This document shows positions 43,722 through 51,486 of a DNA stretch of 64,000 bases, in pieces (within the stretch, counting starts at the first letter, position 1; each line of letters begins with the position of its first letter). Source of the stretch: Martinezella multihospitum (lineage in GTDB: Bacteria > Pseudomonadota > Alphaproteobacteria > Rhizobiales > Rhizobiaceae). Position numbers and translations under genes: made by a program. The notes beneath the pieces are model-generated. The model worked only from the letters and a program-made list of their open reading frames with translations, had not been told where the DNA came from and ran no database searches. Location: positions 372,001 to 436,000 of the forward strand of contig NZ_FMAG01000003.1 in NCBI RefSeq assembly GCF_900094585.1. The letters are read 5' to 3'.

Positions 43722-44867
43722 ATGGCAAAGACGCACGCACAAACGCACCGCTCTCGTCTGCGATATGACCTCGCTCCCGATGACGAAGCGCGGCAGGCTC
43801 TGGACGAGACCTTTGCCGCATACGGGCAGATGATGAAACTCTTGGGCGAAATCGTTCCGGACAAAGCCGGGGCAAATCTCGTCACGCTCCATGATCTTGC
43901 CTATGAGACCATCCGCGAACGCACCGCTTTGCCCGCGCGCCTCGTGACGCTCGGCTTGCGTGATTTTGCGGCCAATCGAGGCGGACTTGCCGATTGGAAC
44001 CGGCTGCCGCTCGACGAAAAGCTCTTTGCCATCAAGGGTCCGTCAGACCTGACAATCTCGACGGTGCGCGGCCGTGTTGCCGTGCCCTTCGACGTGGCCG
44101 GCTATTTCAAAGGCTGGGACAGCAATATCCCCGCCTATCTGATCGCCGATGGCGGCCACTACGCGATTCACATCGGGGTAACGCCAAACGCTCCCCGAAC
44201 GGAGGATAACATGACGATGCATGAAGGCATTCTTTCCCGAATGGGACGACTGATCGCAGGCCTCGCCAATGCCGCAGTCGACACCGTAGAAGGCGCCAAC
44301 AAGGTCGCCGTCATCGAGCAGGCGCTACGCGAGATCGATGCCGCCGCCGATGAAGCGCGCGCCGATCTCGGCAAGGCGCGCGCCGAGGAATACCGCATCC
44401 AGAGCCGCCGTAGCGAGATCGTCGCCGATCTCGACGCGCTCGACGCCAAGATCCGGCTTGCGATCTCTGCTGACCGCGAAGATCTCGCCAAGGCCGGCGT
44501 CGCGCGCCAGATCGATCTCGAAGCTCAGACTGCGGCGCTCGACAAGGCGCTTGCGGATGCGAACGCACAGATCGACGAGGGCCAGAAGGCGCTTCAGGCT
44601 GTTCTTGCTACGCGCCGCGAGGCGGAAGCACGGCTTGTCGATTTCAAGCGCAGCATCGCCCGCCACGCTCCCGAGGAAGCAACGGGCGGAAATCCAAAAC
44701 CAACACCGGCCGCCGGTGCAGCCCGCGCGGCAGCCGCCGTTTCCCGTCTGACCGGCGTCCCATCGGGCGAACCCGCAACCAGCGCCGAGCTCGATGAGCT
44801 GGACCGCCTGCACCGGGAGCAGGCCATCGAAGCACGCCTTGCCCGCTTCAAGGCCAACGGCCAGTAA
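43722..44867 (+). CDS. TnpB/OrfB-like N-terminal domain in frame with a PspA/IM30 protein
   Basis: One uninterrupted frame of 381 residues from the ATG at 43722 (MAKTHAQTHRSRLRYDLAPD). Residues about 10-160 look like the N-terminal half of IS605 OrfB/TnpB: the opening R-L-x-Y-x-L-x-P-x-x-x-x-R-Q-x-L, a helical segment, then LPLDEKLF, LTISTVRGRVAVPF, YFKGWDSNIPAYLIADGGHY and AIHIGVTPN, which follow the WED beta-barrel pattern. The RuvC nuclease and zinc finger that should follow are absent. From Met164 (MTMHEGILSRMGRLIAGLAN) the protein is PspA-like, with long coiled-coil helices (ADREDLAKAGVARQIDLEAQ). The ATG at 43722 has only a weak, close AAGG. It heads an operon with the YqiJ- and YqiK-like genes. 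Whether the full-length fusion is made is open. Confidence 0.7.
   Translation: MAKTHAQTHRSRLRYDLAPDDEARQALDETFAAYGQMMKLLGEIVPDKAGANLVTLHDLAYETIRERTALPARLVTLGLRDFAANRGGLADWNRLPLDEKLFAIKGPSDLTISTVRGRVAVPFDVAGYFKGWDSNIPAYLIADGGHYAIHIGVTPNAPRTEDNMTMHEGILSRMGRLIAGLANAAVDTVEGANKVAVIEQALREIDAAADEARADLGKARAEEYRIQSRRSEIVADLDALDAKIRLAISADREDLAKAGVARQIDLEAQTAALDKALADANAQIDEGQKALQAVLATRREAEARLVDFKRSIARHAPEEATGGNPKPTPAAGAARAAAAVSRLTGVPSGEPATSAELDELDRLHREQAIEARLARFKANGQ
44211..44867 (+). CDS. PspA/IM30 family protein from an internal start (likely main product)
   Basis: The ATG at 44211 is preceded by GGAGG with five bases of spacing, much better than any site for the upstream start. It yields 218 residues, the normal PspA length (about 220). 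The sequence is mostly coiled coil with the PspA-like REDLAKAG region; residues about 150-218 are an Ala/Pro-rich linker and a short helix (ATSAELDELDRLHREQAIEA). PspA proteins coat the inner membrane and stabilise it under stress. Four bases separate it from the YqiJ-like gene. Confidence 0.8.
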   Translation: MTMHEGILSRMGRLIAGLANAAVDTVEGANKVAVIEQALREIDAAADEARADLGKARAEEYRIQSRRSEIVADLDALDAKIRLAISADREDLAKAGVARQIDLEAQTAALDKALADANAQIDEGQKALQAVLATRREAEARLVDFKRSIARHAPEEATGGNPKPTPAAGAARAAAAVSRLTGVPSGEPATSAELDELDRLHREQAIEARLARFKANGQ

Positions 44868-44870
44868 CCG

Positions 44871-45524
44871 ATGCACCTGTTTCTCGCACCCGAATGTGCG
44901 CCCTTTGCCATCGCGGCAATGATCCTGATTGGACTGACGGCAATCGAAATCCTTTCGATGCTGCTCGGCTTTTCGCTGAGCGAACTCATCGGCAAGCCGC
45001 ATTTCGAAGGTCATGACGGAGTGCTCGCCGGCCTGTTGTCCTGGATCAATATCGGCGGCGTACCGCTGCCGATCCTGATCATGCTGGCTCTCGGCATCTT
45101 CGCCGTGACGGGTTTTGCCATCCAGAGCGTGGCCGACATGACCTGGGCGCCGCTGCCGGCGATCGTTGCCTCAGTGCCGGCCCTCGCCATCACGATCCCT
45201 CTCGTCCGGGGCTCGACGCGAACGATCGCCAGGATCGTGCCGCGCGACGAGACCTACGCCGTCGAGGCCGATGACTTTGTCGGCCGCACCGGCACGGTTT
45301 CCATCGGTCCTCTGGATCAAGGCTTGCCCGGCCGCGTCAGCGTCAAAGATGCGCATGGCAACTGGCATCAGCTGCGTGCCAGCGCCGCCAAGGGTGAAAG
45401 CCCCTTGCCGATCGGCGCCCAAGTTCTGCTTGTCGACCGCAAGGCCGACATCTTCATCGCAGTTTCCGCCCCCTCGGATCTGGTGAGGTCCGATGACAAA
45501 TCCTCTACGGAGCAACCTTCATGA
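44871..45524 (+). CDS. YqiJ-like membrane protein with OB-fold domain (NfeD-related)
   Basis: A 217-residue protein with three membrane spans (AIAAMILIGLTAIEILSMLL, GGVPLPILIMLALGIFAVTG and LPAIVASVPALAITIPLV) and a C-terminal beta-rich domain (ADDFVGRTGTVSIGPLDQG) like the OB fold of NfeD/YqiJ. NfeD-type proteins work next to flotillins. The stop overlaps the flotillin start by four bases (ATGA). Confidence 0.82.
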   Translation: MHLFLAPECAPFAIAAMILIGLTAIEILSMLLGFSLSELIGKPHFEGHDGVLAGLLSWINIGGVPLPILIMLALGIFAVTGFAIQSVADMTWAPLPAIVASVPALAITIPLVRGSTRTIARIVPRDETYAVEADDFVGRTGTVSIGPLDQGLPGRVSVKDAHGNWHQLRASAAKGESPLPIGAQVLLVDRKADIFIAVSAPSDLVRSDDKSSTEQPS

Positions 45525-47239
45525 ACGGCCTTTACGACCTTATTCTTCCCGCAGGCATAGGTCTCGTCCTGATCCTCGGGATCGGCTTCGTCCTTGCCTC
45601 GCTCTATGTCCGCTCGAGCCGCGATGAGGCCTATGTGCGCACCGGTCTCGGCGGCCAGAAAGTCGTGCTCGACGGCGGTTCCGTCGTGCTGCCGATCTTC
45701 CACTCGATCGCCCGCGTCAACCTCAAGACGTTGCGCCTGGAAGTTCAGCGCGGCGAGAATGATGCGCTGATCACCAAGGACCGTATGCGCGTCGATATCG
45801 GTGCCGAGTTCTATGTCCGCGTCAAGCCGGACAGTTCCTCGATCGCGCTTGCCGCCCAAACGCTCGGCAACCGCACCAACGACAGCGAGCAGCTGCGCCA
45901 ACTGATCGAGGCAAAGTTCGTGGACAGCTTGCGCTCGGTTGCAGCCACGATGAGCCTCGATGCCCTGCAGGAGCAGCGCATGGATTTCGTCAAGGCGGTG
46001 CAGGATGCGGTCGGTTCCGACCTGCAGTCGAACGGTCTCGAACTGGAATCCGTGTCGCTGACGCGCCTCGACCAGACCGATATCAAGCACTTCAACGCCA
46101 ACAACTTCTTCGATGCGCATGGTCTTGCCGCGCTGACCCGCGTCACCGAGGCGCGCAAGAAGGAGCGCAACGAAGTCGTTCGTGACACCGAAGTCGCGAT
46201 CGCTCAAAAGGACCTCGAAGCTCGCCAGCAGTCCCTCACCATCGAGCGGACGAAGCGCGAGGCGGAATTGAACCAGCAGCGCGATATCGCCAACAAGTCT
46301 GCCGCGACCCGCGCCGAGACCGCACAGCAGGAACAGGCCGCCAAGCGTGCCGAGGAAGAGGCGCGTATCGCTTCGGAGCAGGCAATCGCCGAACGTGAAG
46401 CAGCCGCAAAGCAGGCACGAGAAACCGCCAACATCGATTCGACCCGTGCCGTGCAACAGCGTGAAACGGAAGCTCGCCGAGACAACCAGATCGTCGCGCA
46501 GGAAAGCGCCATCGCGGTGGCCAACAAGAGCCGCGAGGAGTCTGAAGCCAAGGCAAAGGCAGAGGCCGCCCGCGCCCTTGCTATCGCGGCCGAGGAAAAA
46601 GTCGGCACCGCCAAGGCGGTCGAGATCGCCGAACGTGAAAAGCAAATTGCGGTGATCGACGCGCAGAAGCGTGCCCAAACCCAGGCAACGGCCGTCACCA
46701 TCGCGGCAGAAGCTGAAAAGCAGGCCGCGACCGACCAGGCCGACGCCATCAAGACGCTGGCAACGGCAGAAGCCGACGCTGCGATCATCAAGGCCAAAGG
46801 TATTCTTGAAACCGGTAAGGCAACGGCCGAAAGCGAAGCGCTGCTCAACGAAGCGCGCAACAAGCTCAGCCCCGCGATCATCGAATTCGAGATCACCCGC
46901 GAACGCATCCGCATCGTGCCCGCCGCCCTTGCCGAAGCGGTCAAGCCGATCGAGAAGATCTCCGATATCCGCATCTTCGACACCGGCGGCATGCTCGGCC
47001 GTAACGGAAATGGCACGGCAGGCGGCAGTGGCGTCGGCCTTGGCGAAGGTCTTGCCGGCCAGCTACTCTCCTACCAGGCCAACAAGCCGATCCTCGACCG
47101 CCTGCTGAAGGAAGCCGGCTTCGACGGCGACAATGCCATCTCCGCACTGCTTGGCAATCTGGATAGCAAGACCAATGCCGCACAGCCTGCGGAAGAAGAA
47201 TACTACGACGATACGGAAGAGACGGATAAGCCTGCCTGA
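45521..47239 (+). CDS. Flotillin-like SPFH protein (YqiK type)
   Basis: A 572-residue protein: one N-terminal membrane span (LPAGIGLVLILGIGFVLASL), a band 7/SPFH domain (about 40-200: EAYVRTGLGGQKVVLDGGSV and then DRMRVDIGAEFYVRVKPDS), then a very long Ala/Glu/Lys-rich coiled coil (about 230-430) and a flotillin C-terminus (SPAIIEFEITRERIRIVPAAL). Flotillins form ordered membrane platforms and maintain membrane fluidity. The grouping PspA, NfeD-like and flotillin is a recurrent membrane-stress module. A strong terminator follows. Confidence 0.9.
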   Translation: MNGLYDLILPAGIGLVLILGIGFVLASLYVRSSRDEAYVRTGLGGQKVVLDGGSVVLPIFHSIARVNLKTLRLEVQRGENDALITKDRMRVDIGAEFYVRVKPDSSSIALAAQTLGNRTNDSEQLRQLIEAKFVDSLRSVAATMSLDALQEQRMDFVKAVQDAVGSDLQSNGLELESVSLTRLDQTDIKHFNANNFFDAHGLAALTRVTEARKKERNEVVRDTEVAIAQKDLEARQQSLTIERTKREAELNQQRDIANKSAATRAETAQQEQAAKRAEEEARIASEQAIAEREAAAKQARETANIDSTRAVQQRETEARRDNQIVAQESAIAVANKSREESEAKAKAEAARALAIAAEEKVGTAKAVEIAEREKQIAVIDAQKRAQTQATAVTIAAEAEKQAATDQADAIKTLATAEADAAIIKAKGILETGKATAESEALLNEARNKLSPAIIEFEITRERIRIVPAALAEAVKPIEKISDIRIFDTGGMLGRNGNGTAGGSGVGLGEGLAGQLLSYQANKPILDRLLKEAGFDGDNAISALLGNLDSKTNAAQPAEEEYYDDTEETDKPA

Positions 47240-47262
47240 GGGCTAGCCTGACCGCTAAAAAG

Positions 47263-47296
47263 AAAACCCCGGAATTCTCACGAATTCCGGGGTTTT
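47263..47296. terminator. Bidirectional intrinsic terminator
   Basis: AAAACCCCGGAATTC-TCAC-GAATTCCGGGGTTTT is a perfect 15-bp stem with A-run and T-run sides, between the flotillin gene and the convergent hydroxylase gene. Confidence 0.92.
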
Positions 47297-47319
47297 GTTC
47301 AATTTACCGGCTGATGGGA

Positions 47320-48165
47320 TCAGGCCTTCGGGCGATTTCTGAACGCCTCGGCTTCCGCGTAGAACTTCTTTTCCCATTCCTTGTGGTTGTCGAGGCCTTC
47401 CTTGATGAAGGGCGTGAAGATCGCCAGGTTCATCAAGGCCCAGTTGACGAAACGGGCCGGGAATTTCAGCGGCTTGACGAAATCGACGAAGAGCACGACG
47501 CGGGTCTTGTCGGAATGGTTCCAGGCTTCATGCTCATAGGCATCGTCGAAGATCAGCGCCTTGCCTTCCTGCCAATGGCAAACCTGCTGGTCGACGCGGA
47601 TGGCGAGCTTCTCGTTCGGCTCGGGAACGATAAGGCCGAGATGCAGACGCAGCACGCCGTTATAGGGGCCGCGGTGGGCGGGGAGATGTTTGCCCGGTTC
47701 GAAGATCGAGAACATCGCCGTCGTCAGGCCGGGGATCTTCTGCACAGCCTTCCAGGTATTCGGGCACGCTTTGATGTTCTGCTCCGACTTCACACCGAAG
47801 CCGAGAAGGAAGAAGGTCTTCCAGCGCGTGTCGGTCGAAATGGTCTTCACGTCGGTGGAGATGTCCTGGAAGGTCGGCAGCTCGCTCTGGCGCAGCAGCA
47901 CCTTTTCAAGCTCGGCGCGGATCGCCGGATAATCCTTCTCGATCTCCGCGGCCCAAGGGAAAGTCTTGGTGTCATAGACTGGCGGATTGCCGAGCTTGGC
48001 GTATTTCAGATTGAGGCCTTCCGCCCAGGCGACGATGCCCATGAAGAAGCGCGTCATGGCGCTCGGGCGATCCATCGGCGCGATGCCAGCCGTGCCGAAA
48101 GTCTGTTCCGGACTAGGAGATTGGTTGGAAGTGGGAGCAGGTGCGCTCAAGGGACTCTCCGTCAT
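47320..48165 (-). CDS. Aspartyl/asparaginyl beta-hydroxylase family protein (LpxO/OlsC-like lipid hydroxylase)
   Basis: A 281-residue protein. The iron ligands are His164 in LPAHRGPYNGVLRLHLGL and His212 in DAYEHEAWNHSDKTRVVLF, in the arrangement of LpxO (lipid A 2-hydroxylase) and of the rhizobial ornithine-lipid hydroxylase OlsC. The enzyme would use 2-oxoglutarate and oxygen to hydroxylate a fatty acyl chain of an envelope lipid. Residues 1-35 are Pro/Ser-rich and probably disordered. Its own promoter lies in the 298-base gap behind it. Confidence 0.83.
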   Translation of the reverse strand: MTESPLSAPAPTSNQSPSPEQTFGTAGIAPMDRPSAMTRFFMGIVAWAEGLNLKYAKLGNPPVYDTKTFPWAAEIEKDYPAIRAELEKVLLRQSELPTFQDISTDVKTISTDTRWKTFFLLGFGVKSEQNIKACPNTWKAVQKIPGLTTAMFSIFEPGKHLPAHRGPYNGVLRLHLGLIVPEPNEKLAIRVDQQVCHWQEGKALIFDDAYEHEAWNHSDKTRVVLFVDFVKPLKFPARFVNWALMNLAIFTPFIKEGLDNHKEWEKKFYAEAEAFRNRPKA

Positions 48166-48463
48166 GTCTATCTTTAAGGGCCGTTCAGGGGGAAGTCTTT
48201 TGCTTGGGAAGCTGCATGCAAATCCCGAAGTGGCAACAGGCTGAAAACTTGGGATATTCGCCCGGCACTTCCTGATTGACGCCCGACTCCTCTGTTATAC
48301 GGTGATCGTAATAGGCGATTATATGAGTTGATTAGTCGAATTTCGCAAGAGAGTCCGTTCGCAACGAGCGGTGGTTTGTCGTGGACAGAAACTCCGACGA
48401 TTCTCGAGAGGCATTCACCTCAGAATCGGCAAAAATGCGGCGAAATTTGCCGACCCTTTATCA
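48166..48463. other. Intergenic region between hydroxylase and crcB genes
   Basis: No gene is supported. TCGGCAAA/TTTGCCGA at 48426-48453 forms an 8-bp hairpin 11 bases after the crcB stop on the minus strand and probably ends the fluoride operon. The left part should carry the hydroxylase promoter. Confidence 0.5.
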
Positions 48464-48880
48464 CTATGCCGTTTGAGCCTGAATTATTAGCCGGACAATT
48501 GCAAGTCCTGCTATCAAAGCCCCTATCGACAGGAAAACGGATAGGGCGACATAGGCAATAGCCGGCATCCATTGGCCGCGCTCCCAGAGCGCGACGCTTT
48601 CCAGCGCAAAGGTCGAGAATGTCGTGAACCCGCCGAGAAGGCCGGTCGTCAGAAACAATCGCATCTCCTGCGACATACCGCCGCGAAAGGCGAAATACTC
48701 CGTCAGCAACCCCATGATGAACGCCCCAAGCACATTGATGATGAGTGTGCCGAACGGAAACTCGATCCCGAGCAGGCGGGCGGCGAGCTCGTTGATACCG
48801 AGACGGAATGCGCCGCCCAATCCGGCACCGAGAAACACGACAAGATAGAGCACGACAACCTCCAGCCGTCCTTGCATCAA
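48464..48880 (-). CDS. crcB: Fluoride channel CrcB (Fluc)
   Basis: A 138-residue protein with four membrane spans. Family motifs are [30 protein letters not shown] (the polar Asn of the pore) and [17 protein letters not shown] (the Gly-Phe-Thr-Thr-Phe-Ser-Thr signature including the Phe box). Fluc channels work as antiparallel dimers that let fluoride leave the cytoplasm. The start overlaps the CLC stop by four bases (ATGA). Confidence 0.94.
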   Translation of the reverse strand: MMQGRLEVVVLYLVVFLGAGLGGAFRLGINELAARLLGIEFPFGTLIINVLGAFIMGLLTEYFAFRGGMSQEMRLFLTTGLLGGFTTFSTFALESVALWERGQWMPAIAYVALSVFLSIGALIAGLAIVRLIIQAQTA

Positions 48881-50247
48881 ACCTTTTCGATCTTATGGAT
48901 ATTTCCCCGCCGCGTCTCCACGCCGCGCTCGCGAATATGGCGAAGTGGCGTATCGGCAGGGATCTGCCCTGAAGCCGCGCTCTTGGCGATGCCCAGCCGC
49001 TGCGACAGATAGATGCTCGTATGGCCGCTGCAGATATAGGCAAGGAAGCAGGCGACAGCGAGGTAGACGGTATGTGTCGCGCCGAAAAGCTCGATACCCA
49101 TGATCATGCAGGCAAGCGGCGTGTTGGTTGCGCCCGCAAAGACGGCGACGAAGCCCAACGCAGCAAAGAGGTCGACCGGCGCTCCGAGAACAGCAGCAAG
49201 CGCATTGCCGAGTGCAGCTCCGATGAAGAACAGAGGCGTCACTTCACCGCCCTTGAAGCCGGAGCTGAGCGTCACGATCGTGAAGAGTGCTTTCCAGAAC
49301 CAGCTCCAGTAATCGACACGAGCTGGATCGAAGAAGCCGAGGATCGTCGCATCGCCTGGGTTGGGAGACCAGACGCCAAGCCCGAGATATTGCCGGGTGC
49401 CGAGCAGGTAGACGAGGCCGATCAGGATCGCACTGGCGATGACAGGCCTGAGCGGCGCATAGGCGCAGAAGCGCTTGAAGACCGCGGATGCCTTGTGCGA
49501 GACCTCGCTGAAGCAACGCGCGGCCAAGCCGAAGATCACGCCGGCAATGCCGACCTTGATGAGCAGCAAGGCGTCGAGATGGAACGTGCTGGCCGCAGTG
49601 CCTGAGAGATAGCCGATGTGATACTGGATATGCTCGATGCCCCAGGCATGGCACGTCCAGTCGGCGGCAATCGCTGCCGCGAGGCTCGGGATCAGCGCCT
49701 CATATTGCATCCGCCCGATCGTCAGCACTTCAAGCGCGAAGACCGCCCCGGCGATCGGCGTGCCGAACACTGCACCGAAGCCTGCGGCGATGCCCGCCAT
49801 GAGGAGAATGCGGATCTCGGCATGGCTGAGCCGGAAAATCCTGGCAAAGGCGCTGGCAATGCTGCCGCCAAGCTGCACCGCTGTCCCCTCGCGCCCCGCC
49901 GAACCACCGACGAGATGCGTCAGAACCGTCGAGACCAGGATAAAGGGAGCCATGCGCAGCGGCACGCCGCCGCCGGGCTCATGGATCTGGTCGACGATCA
50001 GATTGTTGCCGCCTTCCGAGCCGCGGCCAAAGCGCTGATAGACCAGCACCATGAGGAAACCGGCAACGGGCATCAGGAAGATCAACCAGGGATGATCGAA
50101 GCGCGCGGCCGTCGCCCTGTCGAGGCTCCAAAGGAACAGCGCGCACAGCGAGCCGACAACCATTGCCATCGGCACCACCAGGAGAATCCATTTGGACAGG
50201 CTGCGAAATTGTTGAAAGCGATGATGAAAATATGCGGATGCGAACAT
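48877..50247 (-). CDS. CLC-F type fluoride/proton antiporter
   Basis: A 456-residue CLC protein with about ten membrane helices. The anion-filter motif is G80-N-N-L-I84, the replacement of the usual GSGIP that marks the fluoride-exporting CLC-F clade. The gating Glu is E120 in [13 protein letters not shown], and [19 protein letters not shown] follows. No CBS domains are present, as expected for CLC-F. The start at 50247 has GGGAGGGG upstream. The gene is preceded by a fluoride riboswitch and followed by crcB, which fixes its role in fluoride export. Confidence 0.93.
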   Translation of the reverse strand: MFASAYFHHRFQQFRSLSKWILLVVPMAMVVGSLCALFLWSLDRATAARFDHPWLIFLMPVAGFLMVLVYQRFGRGSEGGNNLIVDQIHEPGGGVPLRMAPFILVSTVLTHLVGGSAGREGTAVQLGGSIASAFARIFRLSHAEIRILLMAGIAAGFGAVFGTPIAGAVFALEVLTIGRMQYEALIPSLAAAIAADWTCHAWGIEHIQYHIGYLSGTAASTFHLDALLLIKVGIAGVIFGLAARCFSEVSHKASAVFKRFCAYAPLRPVIASAILIGLVYLLGTRQYLGLGVWSPNPGDATILGFFDPARVDYWSWFWKALFTIVTLSSGFKGGEVTPLFFIGAALGNALAAVLGAPVDLFAALGFVAVFAGATNTPLACMIMGIELFGATHTVYLAVACFLAYICSGHTSIYLSQRLGIAKSAASGQIPADTPLRHIRERGVETRRGNIHKIEKV

Positions 50248-50324
50248 CAGTTTGCCCCTCCCGCAACGCTGACAAACGCTCCTGCGGGGACAGTGGATAG
50301 GAAATGCGAGTGGAATAACGGCAA

Positions 50325-50377
50325 GAAAAAAGACACGACTCTACTCCTTCGCCCTTCAGGCGTGTTGAGTAGGAGTC
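50325..50377 (-). terminator. Riboswitch-controlled terminator
   Basis: On the minus strand GACT-C-CTACTC pairs with GAGTAGAGTC (10 bp, one bulged C), enclosing a small GCC/GGC helix, and is followed by GTGTCTTTTTTC. The 5' arm is the 3' strand of the aptamer, so ligand binding and terminator formation exclude each other. Confidence 0.85.
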
Positions 50378-50442
50378 ATCAGCTTCCCTGGGAAACTCAG
50401 AGCAGCGGTTCGGCCACAATAGCCCGGCAGAAATCCATTACC
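50368..50442 (-). promoter_or_regulatory. Fluoride (crcB-motif) riboswitch aptamer
   Basis: On the minus strand the conserved 5' part GGTAATGGATTTCTGCC (compare the consensus GGnnATGGnnTTCnnCC) starts at 50442, then AACCGCT, an internal hairpin (GCTGCTCTG with CAGGGAAGC, one mismatch), and the 3' part GCTGATGACTCCTACT. The pseudoknot GGTA/TGCC and helix GGATT/ACTCC (one mismatch) can both form. The leader precedes the CLC-F/CrcB operon, and a terminator overlaps its 3' end: fluoride should stabilise the aptamer and switch expression on. Confidence 0.88.
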
Positions 50443-50514
50443 GTTGGATTTTCAATATAGAAACAGCCACCCCACTGTCAATGCGCCACCACAGGACACA
50501 CCGGGTGCTTTCTG

Positions 50515-51342
50515 TCACACCGCCCGCGCAATCATCTCGATCGGCGCAAGCAGGCCAGCTTCGACCGACATGTTGACGTTGGCGCTTCGCTCCCCTGCCC
50601 GCGGTCCCATCAGCGTACGGAACCCTTGATCTCGCGGTTCGCCCGCGGCTGCCTTTGCGCGCGCCTCATGCGCCAGCCGGATCGCGAGAGCGCTGCGATC
50701 CTGCTCCAGCTCCACCGCAAAGCCGGCTTCCTCCAGCAGCTGACGATAGATGTCCGGGCTACGGACGAAGCTGGTTTCCAGCTCCATCGCCCAGGGCATG
50801 GGAAAGGGAAGCGTGCCGTCACGCATCTGCATGATTTCATAGAGGCCGAAACGGCCGCCCGGCTTGAGAATGCGCCGGACCTCGGAAAACAGTCTCGCCT
50901 TGTCCTCGATGTTCATGCCGACATGAATGAGCGTCGCGCGATCGAAGCCGCCGCTCTCGAAGGGCAGTGCTAAAGCACTCCCCTGTCGGAAGGAGACCTG
51001 CTCCGCCAGCCCACAGCGAACCGTCAGCGAATTGGCGACCTGAACGAATTCCTCGGTGAGATCGATGCCCGATACGATGCATCCGTAGGAGTCGGCAAAA
51101 TGGCGGGCAGGCCCACCGAGCCCGGAGCCGATATCGGCAAGACGCAGGCCGGCGGAAAGATCGAGATCCCTCGCGAAATCCACCGTGGCTGCATGCCGCC
51201 CCAGGTGAAATTCATCCACGCCTGCCAGGTCGCGGATACGCAGGTTGTCGATATCCGTGCCATCAGCAACAAGGTTTTGCAGGATCGCCGTTTCCAGCGA
51301 TCCATGCGTGTAGTGGCTGGCAACTTTTTCCTCGGTAGACAT
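50515..51342 (-). CDS. Class I SAM-dependent methyltransferase
   Basis: From the ATG at 51342, behind GGGAG, the protein has 275 residues. Motif I is LRLADIGSGLGGPARHFAD, motif II-like IVSGIDLTEEF, and the post-I region ALALPFESGGFDRATLIHVGMN; IKAR-like text LFSEVRRILKPGGRFGLYEI is motif III. This is the Methyltransf_11 type (UbiE/sarcosine-methyltransferase-like). An upstream ATG at 51384 would add 14 residues but lies in a palindrome arm. Substrate unknown. Confidence 0.87.
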   Translation of the reverse strand: MSTEEKVASHYTHGSLETAILQNLVADGTDIDNLRIRDLAGVDEFHLGRHAATVDFARDLDLSAGLRLADIGSGLGGPARHFADSYGCIVSGIDLTEEFVQVANSLTVRCGLAEQVSFRQGSALALPFESGGFDRATLIHVGMNIEDKARLFSEVRRILKPGGRFGLYEIMQMRDGTLPFPMPWAMELETSFVRSPDIYRQLLEEAGFAVELEQDRSALAIRLAHEARAKAAAGEPRDQGFRTLMGPRAGERSANVNMSVEAGLLAPIEMIARAV

Positions 51343-51373
51343 GCGTACACTCCCAAGGCTTTGCCTGAAGATG

Positions 51374-51431
51374 ATCTCCTGCATAACTCCTTAAATCGAA
51401 ATCGATTTGAGGATTAAATTATGCAGGAGAT
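51374..51431. repeat. Composite palindrome at the methyltransferase promoter
   Basis: Outer arms ATCTCCTGCATAA (51374-51386) and TTATGCAGGAGAT (51419-51431) are perfect complements. Inside them 51388-51413 is a second palindrome (TCCT-T-AAATCGA-AA-TCGATTT-G-AGGA). It overlaps the 5' side of the methyltransferase gene and may be an operator pair or a foldback structure. Confidence 0.7.
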
Positions 51432-51438
51432 TTAAAAT

Positions 51439-51484
51439 GCTGCAGCGACCTTTGCGCGTCACATGTGACGCGTGGCGCTGCAGC
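51439..51484 (-). terminator. Nested hairpin after the ThuB-like dehydrogenase gene
   Basis: GCTGCAGCG/CGCTGCAGC arms (51439-51447, 51476-51484) enclose the perfect 18-base palindrome CGCGTCACATGTGACGCG (51455-51472). On the minus strand it begins three bases after the dehydrogenase stop and is followed by ATTTTAAAT, which suits transcription termination. Confidence 0.7.
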
Positions 51485-51486
51485 CA

